From CAZBWS01 sp964495705 (GTDB taxonomy: Bacteria; Pseudomonadota; Gammaproteobacteria; HTCC5015), in the NCBI GenBank assembly GCA_964495705.1, contig CAZBWS010000037.1, positions 1 to 24,294 on the forward strand: 24,294 bases of DNA, given 5' to 3'. The translations under genes and the position numbers were made by a program. The notes beneath the pieces are model-generated. The model did not search any database. It was not told the DNA's origin and was given only the letters and a program-made list of their open reading frames with translations. Shown here in pieces: positions 7,162 through 15,227 of this stretch (the first letter of the stretch is position 1; every line of letters starts with the position of its first letter).

Positions 7162-7768
7162 GGCGAATTTTCCTAAAGGGTTTTTGGCGCTTGGATATTG
7201 TCTTTTTAACAGCAGGTGGTGGAGTGTCCACTGCTAGTTGAGAATGCTCCCCGGGTTGTAGTGCGCCTAGTGGCCACTCGCCGATTTGCGCACGAATTAA
7301 ACGCAATGTGGGATGCCCAACTGCTGCAGTCATCCGTCGTACCTGGCGGTTTTTGCCTTCTTTAATAGTTAATTCTATCCAGCTAGTGGGGATAGACTGA
7401 CGTTCGCGCACGGGTGGTGTGCGTGGCCATAGACCGTCGGGTTGTGGTATTAGCCGCGCTTGGGCAGGGCGCGTTTTTCCGTCTTTGAGATTAACGCCGT
7501 TTTGCAGTTCTCGTAGGCTATCCGCATTGGGCTGCCCTTCAACTTGTACCCAGTAGGTCTTTGGCTTTTTATGTTTAGGGTCGGTTATGTGGTTTTGCAG
7601 TGCCCCGTTGTCTGTGAGTAGTAACAAGCCCTCGCTATCTTTGTCTAAACGCCCCGCGGCATAGACGCCTTTAACAGAAATGAAGTCAGCCAATGTTGGG
7701 CTACCGTCCGGGTCTGTGAATTGGCAGAGCACGCCATAGGGTTTGTTTAACAAGATGAGTTTGGCCAT
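7151..7768 (-). CDS. rluE: 23S rRNA pseudouridine(2457) synthase
   Basis: RluE converts U2457 of 23S rRNA to pseudouridine. The 205-residue protein begins MAKLILLNKPYGVLCQFTD and carries the RsuA-family catalytic motif GRLDKDSEGLLLLT with Asp42. The late motif NRQVRRMTAAVGHPTLRL is also present. Similarity to Escherichia coli RluE is evident through most of the chain (for example GVYAAGRLD, RERKSIPTSW-like and RNPP-like segments). A basic tail of about 20 residues (KKTISKRQKPFRKIRRAK) follows. It is the first gene of the rluE-greB pair and holds one copy of the 9-mer at 7519. Confidence 0.93.
   Translation of the reverse strand: MAKLILLNKPYGVLCQFTDPDGSPTLADFISVKGVYAAGRLDKDSEGLLLLTDNGALQNHITDPKHKKPKTYWVQVEGQPNADSLRELQNGVNLKDGKTRPAQARLIPQPDGLWPRTPPVRERQSIPTSWIELTIKEGKNRQVRRMTAAVGHPTLRLIRAQIGEWPLGALQPGEHSQLAVDTPPPAVKKTISKRQKPFRKIRRAK
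7519..7527 (-). repeat. ATGCGGATA word in rluE
   Basis: The exact word with flanks matches the GGCTATCCGCATT form also found at 2306-2318. It encodes NADS in RluE. A one-mismatch copy (TATCCGCAA) lies at 8539-8547. Confidence 0.9.
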
Positions 7769-8056
7769 GATGTTATTTTACCCTTTAGCTAGCGTGAAGG
7801 TGAATAGTTTACGTGCATTTTCCTTTAACTCTAGAAATCGGTGGCTTAAAGATTTATTTTATAACTAGGTATGATCAACAAAAATTGGTCTTGGGAAGTT
7901 GGATATCACAATGCACTGGGCGCTTGGATTTAATTCGAAAATATCAAATTGTCAGGCCGATAGACAAGGCGGCAAGCCTCGGCGTATGCCTACGGCTTTT
8001 GTTCGCGCTTATCAAGTAGAGTAATTAAGCGGCTCTGAAGCTGTTTTTTATTAAGG
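7769..8056. other. Gene-poor gap between rluE and the glycerophosphodiesterase
   Basis: This 288-bp stretch contains no convincing gene. It should contain the minus-strand rluE promoter near its left end. A possible 68-codon GTG-initiated frame at 7813-8019 has no good ribosome site and no family features. A weak stem CGGCT-CTGA-AGCTG followed by six T (8030-8049, plus strand) resembles an intrinsic terminator, so a small plus-strand RNA ending there is possible but unsupported. Confidence 0.4.
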
Positions 8057-8791
8057 CTAGGTAAATTGTGGCGCTAACATGGTGCCAATATCATCTGTTT
8101 CAATATATTCAATGCCCATATCCCCATAGTGTTGAAGTTTGCTTGCATCATCCATGGGGTAAATCATCCATTGAGCGGTGGTCCAGCTGGGAAGTCTTGG
8201 GGGTAGTAGTTTAATATCAGCGCACAGCGTGTTTGGTTGCAATGCTTGTGCGATTTTTGCGGTGTCTGGGCTGAAGTCACTTATCACCCAGACAATATTC
8301 TCACAGGGCTTTTCCTTATGCGGCTGTCTCGCATAGGCTAGGGCACCTTGATGGAAGCTGATAATTCGCCTGCGCTCTCCCAGGCACTCGGACTCTCTGA
8401 GTATAGTGTTCATCAATGCCGCCACACCAAAGTGTTCAATAGAGTGGGATTTAGGCTCGATAAACACTTCTACGTTGGGGTATTCGAGTAACAGGGTCAT
8501 CATTGCTTGTAAGGTGCAAATTGGCTCCCCGAAGAACTTATCCGCAAATCGGTCGGGATAGTGGGCGCTGAGCTGCTTCAGTTTGGCATCGCTTGTTTTG
8601 TAAATAAGTTCAGAGTGGCCGGTGATGCGCAGCAAATTTTCATCGTGAAAAACATAGGCAGTGCCGTCTGCACTGCACTGCACATCGAACTCAATGGCTC
8701 TTACGCCAGTTTGTAAGGCTGCATGGATGCTTACCAAGGTGTTTTCAGGATACTGTGCAGGGAATCCGCGATGTCCGACTAGCTTGTACAT
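8057..8791 (-). CDS. Glycerophosphodiester phosphodiesterase (UgpQ type)
   Basis: The enzyme hydrolyses glycerophosphodiesters released from phospholipids to glycerol-3-phosphate and an alcohol. The 244-residue protein has the family core from its first residues: VGHRGFPAQYPENT (5-18), IEFDVQCSADG (34-44) and FHDENLLRITG (48-58). These hold the catalytic His and metal-binding Glu/Asp. FIEPKSH near 110 supplies a further acidic ligand. No signal peptide is seen, so it is predicted to be cytoplasmic. It is divergent from the DUF1499 gene with a gap of about 60 bp that must hold both promoters. Names glpQ or ugpQ are both used for such proteins; I leave the symbol open. Confidence 0.9.
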   Translation of the reverse strand: MYKLVGHRGFPAQYPENTLVSIHAALQTGVRAIEFDVQCSADGTAYVFHDENLLRITGHSELIYKTSDAKLKQLSAHYPDRFADKFFGEPICTLQAMMTLLLEYPNVEVFIEPKSHSIEHFGVAALMNTILRESECLGERRRIISFHQGALAYARQPHKEKPCENIVWVISDFSPDTAKIAQALQPNTLCADIKLLPPRLPSWTTAQWMIYPMDDASKLQHYGDMGIEYIETDDIGTMLAPQFT

Positions 8792-8854
8792 GGTAATATC
8801 TATGATCTTTGCGTTAGTGTGACGACAAGAATAACCGATATCACGGAATCTGGA

Positions 8855-9313
8855 ATGAAAAAAATAATGCTTTATGCAATCGTAGTAATCGTTATTATGG
8901 CGCTCGGATTAACAGCGAGGTTTTATACCATGGGAAAACAATCAAAAAACATACCGAATGCGGGCTTAGTTGAAGAGAAGTTACAAGCCTGCCCTAATCG
9001 CCCTAGCTGTGTTTGTAGTACTGATACGGCAGATCAGCATGCGATTAATGCATTGGATATTCCTGCTAATGTAGATGCCCCGATAGACGCCCTGGCAACA
9101 GTGGTCAAGGCAATGCCGAATGCTGCTATTATCAGCCAGGAAGACAATTACTTACATGCTACCTTTACCAGCAAGTTGTTCCGCTTTGTTGATGATGTTG
9201 AGCTACTATTGGACGGCGACAAGGTTCACGTCCGCTCGGTATCTAGGGTGGGTTATTCTGATTTAGGCGCGAATAGAAAGCGTGTTGAAGCAATACGTGC
9301 AGCGTTTAAGTAG
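8855..9313 (+). CDS. DUF1499 family protein, membrane-anchored
   Basis: This protein of 152 residues has an N-terminal hydrophobic segment (IMLYAIVVIVIMALGL) and then the DUF1499 pattern: CPNRPSCVCS near 45, YLHATFTSKLFRFVDDVE in the middle, and RSVSRVGYSDLGANRKRVE at the end. The function of the family is not established. An upstream GTG in frame at 8819 would add 12 residues, but ATG at 8855 gives a normal membrane-anchor or signal start directly after a GGA-rich stretch, so I prefer it. It ends shortly before a strong bidirectional terminator shared with the convergent TetR gene. Confidence 0.85.
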   Translation: MKKIMLYAIVVIVIMALGLTARFYTMGKQSKNIPNAGLVEEKLQACPNRPSCVCSTDTADQHAINALDIPANVDAPIDALATVVKAMPNAAIISQEDNYLHATFTSKLFRFVDDVELLLDGDKVHVRSVSRVGYSDLGANRKRVEAIRAAFK

Positions 9314-9318
9314 TATTT

Positions 9319-9346
9319 AAAAAGGCAGCTATAGGCTGCCTTTTTT
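9319..9346. terminator. Bidirectional intrinsic terminator
   Basis: Stem GGCAGC (9324-9329) / GCTGCC (9335-9340) with loop TATAG is flanked by five A and six T. It separates the convergent DUF1499 gene and tetR-type gene and can serve both. Confidence 0.92.
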
Positions 9347-9364
9347 ATTTCTGCTGAGAAAACC

Positions 9365-10006
9365 TTAAGTATTATACAAAGAAACAGCGATACGCTTTAA
9401 TTGGTCTTTGAATACAGTGACAAATTCACTGCCTTTGCTTTCGGGTAACTGAATGGCAAAACGCAGCGTGGCGCCAATTTGTGTACAGATAAGAAGAGCA
9501 AAAGTGCGCAAATAGGACTCATTATATTTGTTGTCCATTATAGGCTTCATTAGTTCATACAGCAGATCAGCACTCTCTTTGGTGTCTTGAACCTCCAAGT
9601 CATTTAGCATGGCGTCAGCTTGCAGGCCACCCCAGAGCGAATGAAATGCGGGTTCGTAGCGGTAAAATTGATAATAGGTATCGATTATGGTGTCTGTCAT
9701 TGCATGTAGCTGCTCTAGCTCGTTGGCTGAGCCACTGACATTAATGCTCATCAAGCCATCAATCAGAATTTTACGTAATTTTTCCAAATGCTCTTCCGCA
9801 AGACTGCGAATGATGGAGGATTTATTTGGGAAGTACTGATAAACAGAGCCAATAGGTACTTCGGCAAGTTTAGCGATATCGCTCATTTTTAATTGGTCAG
9901 CCCCCACTTCCGTTATGCGAGCAGCGGAGATGTCTAGAATTTTCTGTACTCGTTGGCGACTGCGTTCCTGGGTGGGGCGCTTGCGTACTTCAGTGATAGG
10001 ATCCAT
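9365..10006 (-). CDS. TetR family transcriptional regulator
   Basis: The 213-residue protein has a TetR-type N-terminal DNA-binding domain at about 12-60: RPTQERSRQRVQKILDISAA, then KMSDIAKLAEVPIGSVYQYFPNK, where the helix-turn-helix and the YxYFxNK signature are clear. The rest is a variable helical ligand-binding and dimer domain, which does not reveal the ligand. It is divergent from the nucleotide cyclase gene. The 190-bp gap between them has a perfect TATAAT for tetR and a cluster of TTGTTAA half-sites next to the cyclase promoter, so it may control the cyclase, itself or both. Confidence 0.92.
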   Translation of the reverse strand: MDPITEVRKRPTQERSRQRVQKILDISAARITEVGADQLKMSDIAKLAEVPIGSVYQYFPNKSSIIRSLAEEHLEKLRKILIDGLMSINVSGSANELEQLHAMTDTIIDTYYQFYRYEPAFHSLWGGLQADAMLNDLEVQDTKESADLLYELMKPIMDNKYNESYLRTFALLICTQIGATLRFAIQLPESKGSEFVTVFKDQLKRIAVSLYNT

Positions 10007-10023
10007 GTGTTCAGCCTGTGCTA

Positions 10024-10029
10024 ATTATA
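10024..10029 (-). promoter_or_regulatory. Candidate -10 box of the TetR-family gene
   Basis: TATAAT on the minus strand lies about 18 nt upstream of the tetR-type ATG. No convincing -35 box stands at the usual spacing, so only the -10 element is supported. Confidence 0.4.
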
Positions 10030-10128
10030 TTTACTGCGTTGGATTGTGCGGTAGTTACCGTGAAATGCAAGTGAAACAAGAGTATCTTGCATATTCTGGC
10101 TACGAGGCAATCTGAAATAAAGAAAGGC

Positions 10129-10153
10129 TTGTTAATTTTTAACAAATTAACAA
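10129..10153. promoter_or_regulatory. TTGTTAA half-site cluster, candidate TetR operator
   Basis: TTGTTAA (10129-10135) faces TTAACAA (10139-10145) across 3 bp, giving a perfect 17-bp inverted repeat. A third TTAACAA follows at 10147-10153. A TACAAT box at 10166-10171 lies directly downstream, about 25 nt before the cyclase start. A repressor bound here would cover the -35 region of that promoter. The neighbouring TetR protein is the natural candidate, by position only. Confidence 0.5.
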
Positions 10154-10196
10154 AAGGTCTATTGGTACAATAGAGTTGGATTAATTGGGTGTAAGC

Positions 10197-12080
10197 ATGG
10201 TCGAGACGAAAAAATCAAAAAGCTTAACTAGCTATTTGTATAAATTAATAGCAATTTCTCTACTTGTAATACTGGCTGTGTCAGCGCTTATGTTTATTTA
10301 CTTTGGTGAGAAAAGTATTCACCGCTTGGGGTGGCAGCTACAAGAGCAAGTTTTACAGCAAGTACAACGCCAATTGCGTGAATATACTCATACTGCTGAC
10401 CTAGTTAATGAGAGTAACCAGCTATTATTAAAGCAAGGCTTGATTGGCCTAAATGACCATGAGGTCTGGGCAAAGCAATTTAGCCTTCAGTCTAAGCAGT
10501 TTAAATTCATTAGTTATATAACGATGGCTAAGGCAGACGGCAGCTGGTTCGGTTTGCGCAATACAGGTAGGCCTATCTATCAATCTATGAATAGCAAAGG
10601 CGACTTATATAACCACGATGTGCTTCCTGGGCAGATTATGGGTAAGGCTGTTTTGCATGCCAGAGGTGGCTCTTCTAAAGACAAAGATTGGTTCAAATCT
10701 TCATTGTTAGCAGGCCGGCCTGTATGGACGTCTATTTATCATTGGGATTATGGTAAGCACTTAGCTATGAGTTTGGGGCAGCCAGTACATGACAACACTG
10801 GAGAGTTCCAGGCTTTGTTTGCGGTAGATTTGTCCCTGTCAGCAATTAGCGAGTTTTTACGTCAGTTCAAGTTAGGTGACAGTGGCGCAGTACTCGTTCT
10901 TGATGCAGAGCAAAAAATAGTCGCCAGCTCTAGTTTTCATGCGCCCTATAAAATACACGATGGCCGGCTACAGCGTATAGGGTTGCCCGAGTACGGTAAC
11001 GAGATGTTGGCTTTTGTGGGTAAGCGTCTTGAGCAGTCCCATGAACTAGACTCACAAGTTCGGCAGGTGTTGAGCTGGAAGGGCGAGCAGTTACAAATTC
11101 TTAAGCAGAGCTACCCCAGTGCGCAGGGGTTGCAATGGACTTTGTTGGCGGTTGTGCCCAGTAAGGAGTTGACCCAAGGTGTTCGAGAAGGCATGTGGTG
11201 GGTGTTGCTGGCAAGCTTAATTTTGTTGTTGTTGACGCTCTTGGTAGCTGGGTTTTATACCCGCCGTTGGATTGGGCCGCTACGTGAATTAGCTGAACGG
11301 GTTGATGAGGTCCGTTGGCTAAATTTAAGTCAAGATTTCAAAATCAACACAGAGGTGCATGAGGTTCAGCAGCTGAGTCAGGCATTGCAATCGATGCAGG
11401 CGGGTTTACAGTCTTTTGCTCGTTTTGTGCCTCAAGATATAGTTAGGCAAATTTTGAATCGAGGTGAAGAAGCTAAGCTGGGCGGAGAAAAGCGCATGGT
11501 TACCGTACTGTTTGCCGACATTCAGGGCTACTCTAGTGTGGCTGAGCAGTTAGACCCAGAGCAAACTATCCTTATGTTGAATCAATATTTCCAGGCAATG
11601 CAAGAAGCTGTGGCGATGTATGGTGGAACTGTCATTGAGCATATGGGAGATAATGTATTAGCGGTCTTTAGTGCGCCTAATCTATTGCAAGATCATGCTG
11701 AGCAAGCAACACGTAGTGCCCTTGCGATGCTGGAGGCATTACAGGGGCTCAATAAAAGTTGGGAGGGCGGTGTTGTTGCGAAGGCTTGGGAAAAACATGC
11801 AACGGGTGAACTTAAAATGCGTATAGGCATACATCGCGGCACAGTGGTTGCGGGTAATATTGGCGGTTCGGAATATATGAAATATGGTGTTATTGGTGAT
11901 GTCGTCAATGTTGCAGCTCGCCTAGAAGCACTAAATAAAGAGTATGGCAGTAGCATTATGCTAAGCCGACAGATCTATGAGGAGCTAGATGTTGAGCTGG
12001 CTACAAATTTTGTATGTCGTGGTTTGGTTAGCTTGAAGGGCCGCGCACAGAAACAAATAGCATACAGCTTTGATGTTTAG
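10197..12080 (+). CDS. Membrane class III adenylate/guanylate cyclase with extracytoplasmic sensor and HAMP domain
   Basis: This 627-residue signalling protein has TM1 at about 14-36, a large periplasmic region of about 290 residues that looks like a double-Cache sensor (DKDWFKSSLLAGRPVWTSIY), TM2 at about 333-354, a HAMP segment and a C-terminal class III cyclase domain. Metal-binding aspartates are Asp441 (FADIQGYSS) and Asp485 (HMGDNVLAVF); Asn571 and Arg575 are the transition-state residues. The purine-selecting position is Glu481, where ATP cyclases usually have Lys, and the partner position is Gly564. Substrate is therefore uncertain, possibly GTP. ATG at 10197 is preferred to TTG at 10185. 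The stop overlaps the convergent diguanylate cyclase by 4 bp. Confidence 0.92.
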   Translation: MVETKKSKSLTSYLYKLIAISLLVILAVSALMFIYFGEKSIHRLGWQLQEQVLQQVQRQLREYTHTADLVNESNQLLLKQGLIGLNDHEVWAKQFSLQSKQFKFISYITMAKADGSWFGLRNTGRPIYQSMNSKGDLYNHDVLPGQIMGKAVLHARGGSSKDKDWFKSSLLAGRPVWTSIYHWDYGKHLAMSLGQPVHDNTGEFQALFAVDLSLSAISEFLRQFKLGDSGAVLVLDAEQKIVASSSFHAPYKIHDGRLQRIGLPEYGNEMLAFVGKRLEQSHELDSQVRQVLSWKGEQLQILKQSYPSAQGLQWTLLAVVPSKELTQGVREGMWWVLLASLILLLLTLLVAGFYTRRWIGPLRELAERVDEVRWLNLSQDFKINTEVHEVQQLSQALQSMQAGLQSFARFVPQDIVRQILNRGEEAKLGGEKRMVTVLFADIQGYSSVAEQLDPEQTILMLNQYFQAMQEAVAMYGGTVIEHMGDNVLAVFSAPNLLQDHAEQATRSALAMLEALQGLNKSWEGGVVAKAWEKHATGELKMRIGIHRGTVVAGNIGGSEYMKYGVIGDVVNVAARLEALNKEYGSSIMLSRQIYEELDVELATNFVCRGLVSLKGRAQKQIAYSFDV

Positions 12081-13714
12081 CTATTGCGCTTAATTGGAAA
12101 TGCCGGGGAGGCAAATCGCAGACAATTGCGTCCTGATTTTTTAGCGGCATAGAGTGCCTCATCTGCCCAGTGAATTAGGTCACTAGCTTTTACTTCTTCA
12201 CTGGGAACAATGCTGACGACCCCTAGGCTCATGCTGACATAGTCGTTTGCCTTAGAGTGTTCATGGGGGATTTTTAAGGCATTAATGTCCGTTAAAATAT
12301 CTTCGGCAATTTGCATCGCTTCTTGATTGTTGATGCCGGGCAAAAGTAGGGCAAACTCTTCACCTCCATAACGTGCAGCTAGCTCTCCGTTGCGCCTTGC
12401 ATGTAAGTTTAAGCACTGTGCAATTTGATGGAGACAACGGTCGCCGGCAGGGTGGCCGTAGTGATCATTAAAGTCTTTAAAGAAGTCGATGTCACCTAGT
12501 ATAAAGGTTAGCGGAAGGTGGTTTTCTTGGGTACTTCCCAGTGCCAAGGTGAGGGCTAAATCTAAATGTCGGCGGTTGGCTATCTGTGTAAGGCCATCAT
12601 TATTTGCCATGTCGCTGAGCTGGTGGTTGGCCGCCTCCAGTTCGGCTTGAGAGCGAAATAGCGCTTCAACAGTTTCGTTGAGTGCTTCTGTACGCTCTGC
12701 CACACGTATTTCAAGCTCAACCTTGGCTTGTTTGAGTTCTTGTTGTGTCAGCCTGTGTTGCTTGAGCTCTTTGTTGAAATTGTTGGTATGTTGCTTGACT
12801 TGTTTGCGTAGCTTATATCCCCAAAATATACTGATCAACAGCAGTAAAAACACCGTAAAAATGAGGCTGATAAGAAGGGCGCGTGTGGCTATATGAATTT
12901 TCTGAGGGGGGGGAGCTAATTGGATCCAGCGACCTTTAATGGCTGCCTGTTGTTTGGTGCTGATAGAGGCTAAAGCCTTATTGAATATCGGCGCTAACAT
13001 ATTCCAGTCTTTGCGTATGCCTAGGCGGTATTCCGTTGGATAGGGTAATTTTCCTGCAATGCGCAAATTGCTGATGCCATTTTTTTGCAGATAGTATGTG
13101 CTGGTAGCGATGGTAGCAAGCAGTGCATCAGCCGTGCCAAAAGCGACTTCTTGTAGACCTGTGCTCAAGTTCGGTACCAGGACTACTTGGATTTCAGGGT
13201 GTTTGGCTTTGATGATGTCGTGAAAATAGTAGCTGTCGACGATAGCCACTTTTTTGTGCTTCAGATCCTCTAGCTTGAGCTGTAATGTATTATGCGTACT
13301 GGTGATGATGCCTGCATCGATATTGCTATAGCTATCCGTAAAGTTGAGAAACTCTTGACGCGCTGAGGTTTTATGCAGTGCGGTTACCACATCTATTTTT
13401 TTGCTTTTGATCTGCTCTATGGTGTCTGGCCAGCTGGAAGTGATTTGTAGTTCAAATGTGATGCCAAGTTTTTGTGCAATGAGGTCTATGTATTCTTTGC
13501 TTAGCCCTGAGTGCTTGCCCTCTATGATCATTTCAATAGGTTGGTATTCAGGGTCTATACCTAAGCGAATAACAGGGTGTTCGTCTAGCCAATTTTGCTC
13601 TTCGGTTGAGAGTTTTAGGCGAGTATCTGCTTGGCTCCACGCAGGCGTCGCTTGCGTCAACAATATGACGGTTAGCAATGTAAGTAAAAAGAATGACCAG
13701 GTGGATCTAAGCAT
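12077..13714 (-). CDS. Diguanylate cyclase with periplasmic solute-binding (SBP_bac_3) sensor
   Basis: The 545-residue protein makes cyclic di-GMP in response to a periplasmic signal. A signal peptide (to about 28) precedes a bacterial type 3 solute-binding domain at about 46-268 (IRLGIDPEYQPIEM, DVVTALHKTSAR), as in BvgS-type sensors. A membrane helix at about 278-298, a charged coiled coil at 302-370 and a GGDEF domain follow. The active motif is GGEEF (450-454), with NNDGLTQIANRR and ILGDIDFFKDFNDHYGH also intact. The inhibitory RxxD site reads RNGE (441-444), so product feedback may be weak. It starts 76 bp downstream of hemL on the same strand and could be read through from it. Confidence 0.93.
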   Translation of the reverse strand: MLRSTWSFFLLTLLTVILLTQATPAWSQADTRLKLSTEEQNWLDEHPVIRLGIDPEYQPIEMIIEGKHSGLSKEYIDLIAQKLGITFELQITSSWPDTIEQIKSKKIDVVTALHKTSARQEFLNFTDSYSNIDAGIITSTHNTLQLKLEDLKHKKVAIVDSYYFHDIIKAKHPEIQVVLVPNLSTGLQEVAFGTADALLATIATSTYYLQKNGISNLRIAGKLPYPTEYRLGIRKDWNMLAPIFNKALASISTKQQAAIKGRWIQLAPPPQKIHIATRALLISLIFTVFLLLLISIFWGYKLRKQVKQHTNNFNKELKQHRLTQQELKQAKVELEIRVAERTEALNETVEALFRSQAELEAANHQLSDMANNDGLTQIANRRHLDLALTLALGSTQENHLPLTFILGDIDFFKDFNDHYGHPAGDRCLHQIAQCLNLHARRNGELAARYGGEEFALLLPGINNQEAMQIAEDILTDINALKIPHEHSKANDYVSMSLGVVSIVPSEEVKASDLIHWADEALYAAKKSGRNCLRFASPAFPIKRNS

Positions 13715-13789
13715 CCACCTATTTAGAGGGAATGTATGGCTATTGTAAAGAAAATAAAAGTTAAGATTCGCAAATTAGCTAGGCTCAGC

Positions 13790-15076
13790 TTACTGTTTCC
13801 ACTGCGAAAATATGCGCGCTGCAGCGTCAATAGTCTGTTGTATATCCTGTTCGTTGTGTGCGGCAGATACAAATCCAGCTTCATAGGCCGAAGGTGCAAG
13901 GTAGATGCCCTCTTGCAACATGGCGTGGAAGAACTCATTGAAGCGAGGGATATTGCCAGCACTGACCTGGGCGAAATTCTGTATCTGTTCTTCATTGGTG
14001 AAAAACAGGCCAAACATGGCGCCTACTTGGTTGGTCGTGAAGGGGATGTTGGCGGCGTCGGCAGCGGCTTGCAGGCCAGATAGTAATGTCGTTGTATTGT
14101 TAGTCAGCTTTTCATAAAAGCCTTCTTGACTGATTAGTTCAAGTGTCTTTAAGCCGGCGGCCATGGCAATGGGGTTGCCCGACAGGGTTCCTGCTTGATA
14201 CACCGCGCCCAATGGGGCAAGTTCTTGCATGATCTCGCGCTTGCCACCAAAGGCGCCAACAGGCATGCCGCCGCCGATAATTTTGCCCAGTGTTGTCAGG
14301 TCGGGTTGTATATCGTAATAAGCCTGTGCTCCGCCTAGGGCAACGCGAAAGCCAGTCATGACTTCATCAAAGATCAGCACACTAGCGCTGCTAGTACACA
14401 GCTCGCGCAGGGTTTCTAAAAAGCCTGGGGCGGGGGGGATACAGTTCATATTGCCCGCGATGGGCTCGACGATGACACAGGCAATACTATCACCAAGCTC
14501 AGCAAAGGTTTGTTTGAGCATATCCGCATTATTAAACTCTAGGGTGAGCGTATGCTCTGCAAGGGCCTTAGGTACGCCAGGAGAAGTTGGCTCGCCGAGG
14601 GTCAGCATGCCCGAACCGGCTTTAATCAAAAAGCTATCACCGTGGCCGTGGTAGCAGCCTTCAAATTTAATGATGGTGTCACGACCAGTATAGCCACGCG
14701 CCAAGCGCACCGCGCTCATGGTGGCCTCTGTGCCAGAGCTGACCATGCGTACCATGTCCATCGACGGCACTAGTTCACAGACTTTATTCGCCATTTGCGT
14801 TTCAATTGCGGTCGGTGCGCCAAAGCTTAAGCCGTTGTCAGCGGCGTCTTTGACCGCTTGAATAACATCGGGATGAGCGTGGCCGAGGATCATCGGTCCC
14901 CAGGAACCTACGTAATCAACATAGCGCTGGCCGTCTGCATCATAGGTATACGCGCCCTTGGCCTTTTCAATAAACCGAGGCGTGCCACCAACGCCTGTGA
15001 ATGCGCGTACGGGTGAATTTACACCGCCGGGGATATGTTGCTGGGCTTGGTCAAATAGCTGGCTGGATTGGGACAT
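13790..15076 (-). CDS. hemL: Glutamate-1-semialdehyde 2,1-aminomutase
   Basis: HemL converts glutamate-1-semialdehyde to 5-aminolevulinate, the precursor of haem and other tetrapyrroles. The 428-residue protein matches the family from end to end: PGGVNSPVRAF (16-26), SSGTEATMSAVRLARGYTGR (113-132), CYHGHGDSFL (141-150), VEPIAGNMNC, FDEVMTGFR (236-244) and the PLP-binding Lys265 in TTLGKIIGGGMPVGAFGG. It follows thiE by 53 bp on the same strand; thiE-hemL neighbourhood is common in pseudomonads and relatives. It holds one 9-mer copy at 14521, and another lies just upstream at 15093. Confidence 0.97.
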   Translation of the reverse strand: MSQSSQLFDQAQQHIPGGVNSPVRAFTGVGGTPRFIEKAKGAYTYDADGQRYVDYVGSWGPMILGHAHPDVIQAVKDAADNGLSFGAPTAIETQMANKVCELVPSMDMVRMVSSGTEATMSAVRLARGYTGRDTIIKFEGCYHGHGDSFLIKAGSGMLTLGEPTSPGVPKALAEHTLTLEFNNADMLKQTFAELGDSIACVIVEPIAGNMNCIPPAPGFLETLRELCTSSASVLIFDEVMTGFRVALGGAQAYYDIQPDLTTLGKIIGGGMPVGAFGGKREIMQELAPLGAVYQAGTLSGNPIAMAAGLKTLELISQEGFYEKLTNNTTTLLSGLQAAADAANIPFTTNQVGAMFGLFFTNEEQIQNFAQVSAGNIPRFNEFFHAMLQEGIYLAPSAYEAGFVSAAHNEQDIQQTIDAAARIFSQWKQ

Positions 15077-15227
15077 GCTGACTCGGTCGCTAATGCGGAT
15101 AGGTTGGAATGGGGGTATTTTAACGTAGTTTATTGGTTGCGGTGAAATAGTTCACGATATTGGCGCGCAACTTTACCTGGATGATCGCAGCTATATAAAT
15201 TAGATATTACAGCCAGCATATCCGCAT
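14521..15227. repeat. ATGCGGATA word, three copies in the hemL-thiE region
   Basis: Exact copies are at 14521-14529 (minus, hemL, NADM), 15093-15101 (plus, in the 53-bp hemL-thiE gap) and 15219-15227 (minus, thiE, NADM). Two share the longer form AGCATATCCGCATT. The copy between genes shows that the word is not kept for a peptide. Confidence 0.9.

Noticed and set aside
7813..8019. A 68-codon GTG-initiated frame on the plus strand
   Set aside because: No family features, no good ribosome site, and its residues look like random translation; listed only as part of the gap.
10185..10196. TTG at 10185 as start of the cyclase
   Set aside because: ATG at 10197 lies four codons later and is a better start; the TTG has no clear ribosome site.
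13736..14083. Plus-strand open frame over the 3' end of hemL
   Set aside because: It is the antisense shadow of a well-supported gene and has no recognisable protein features.
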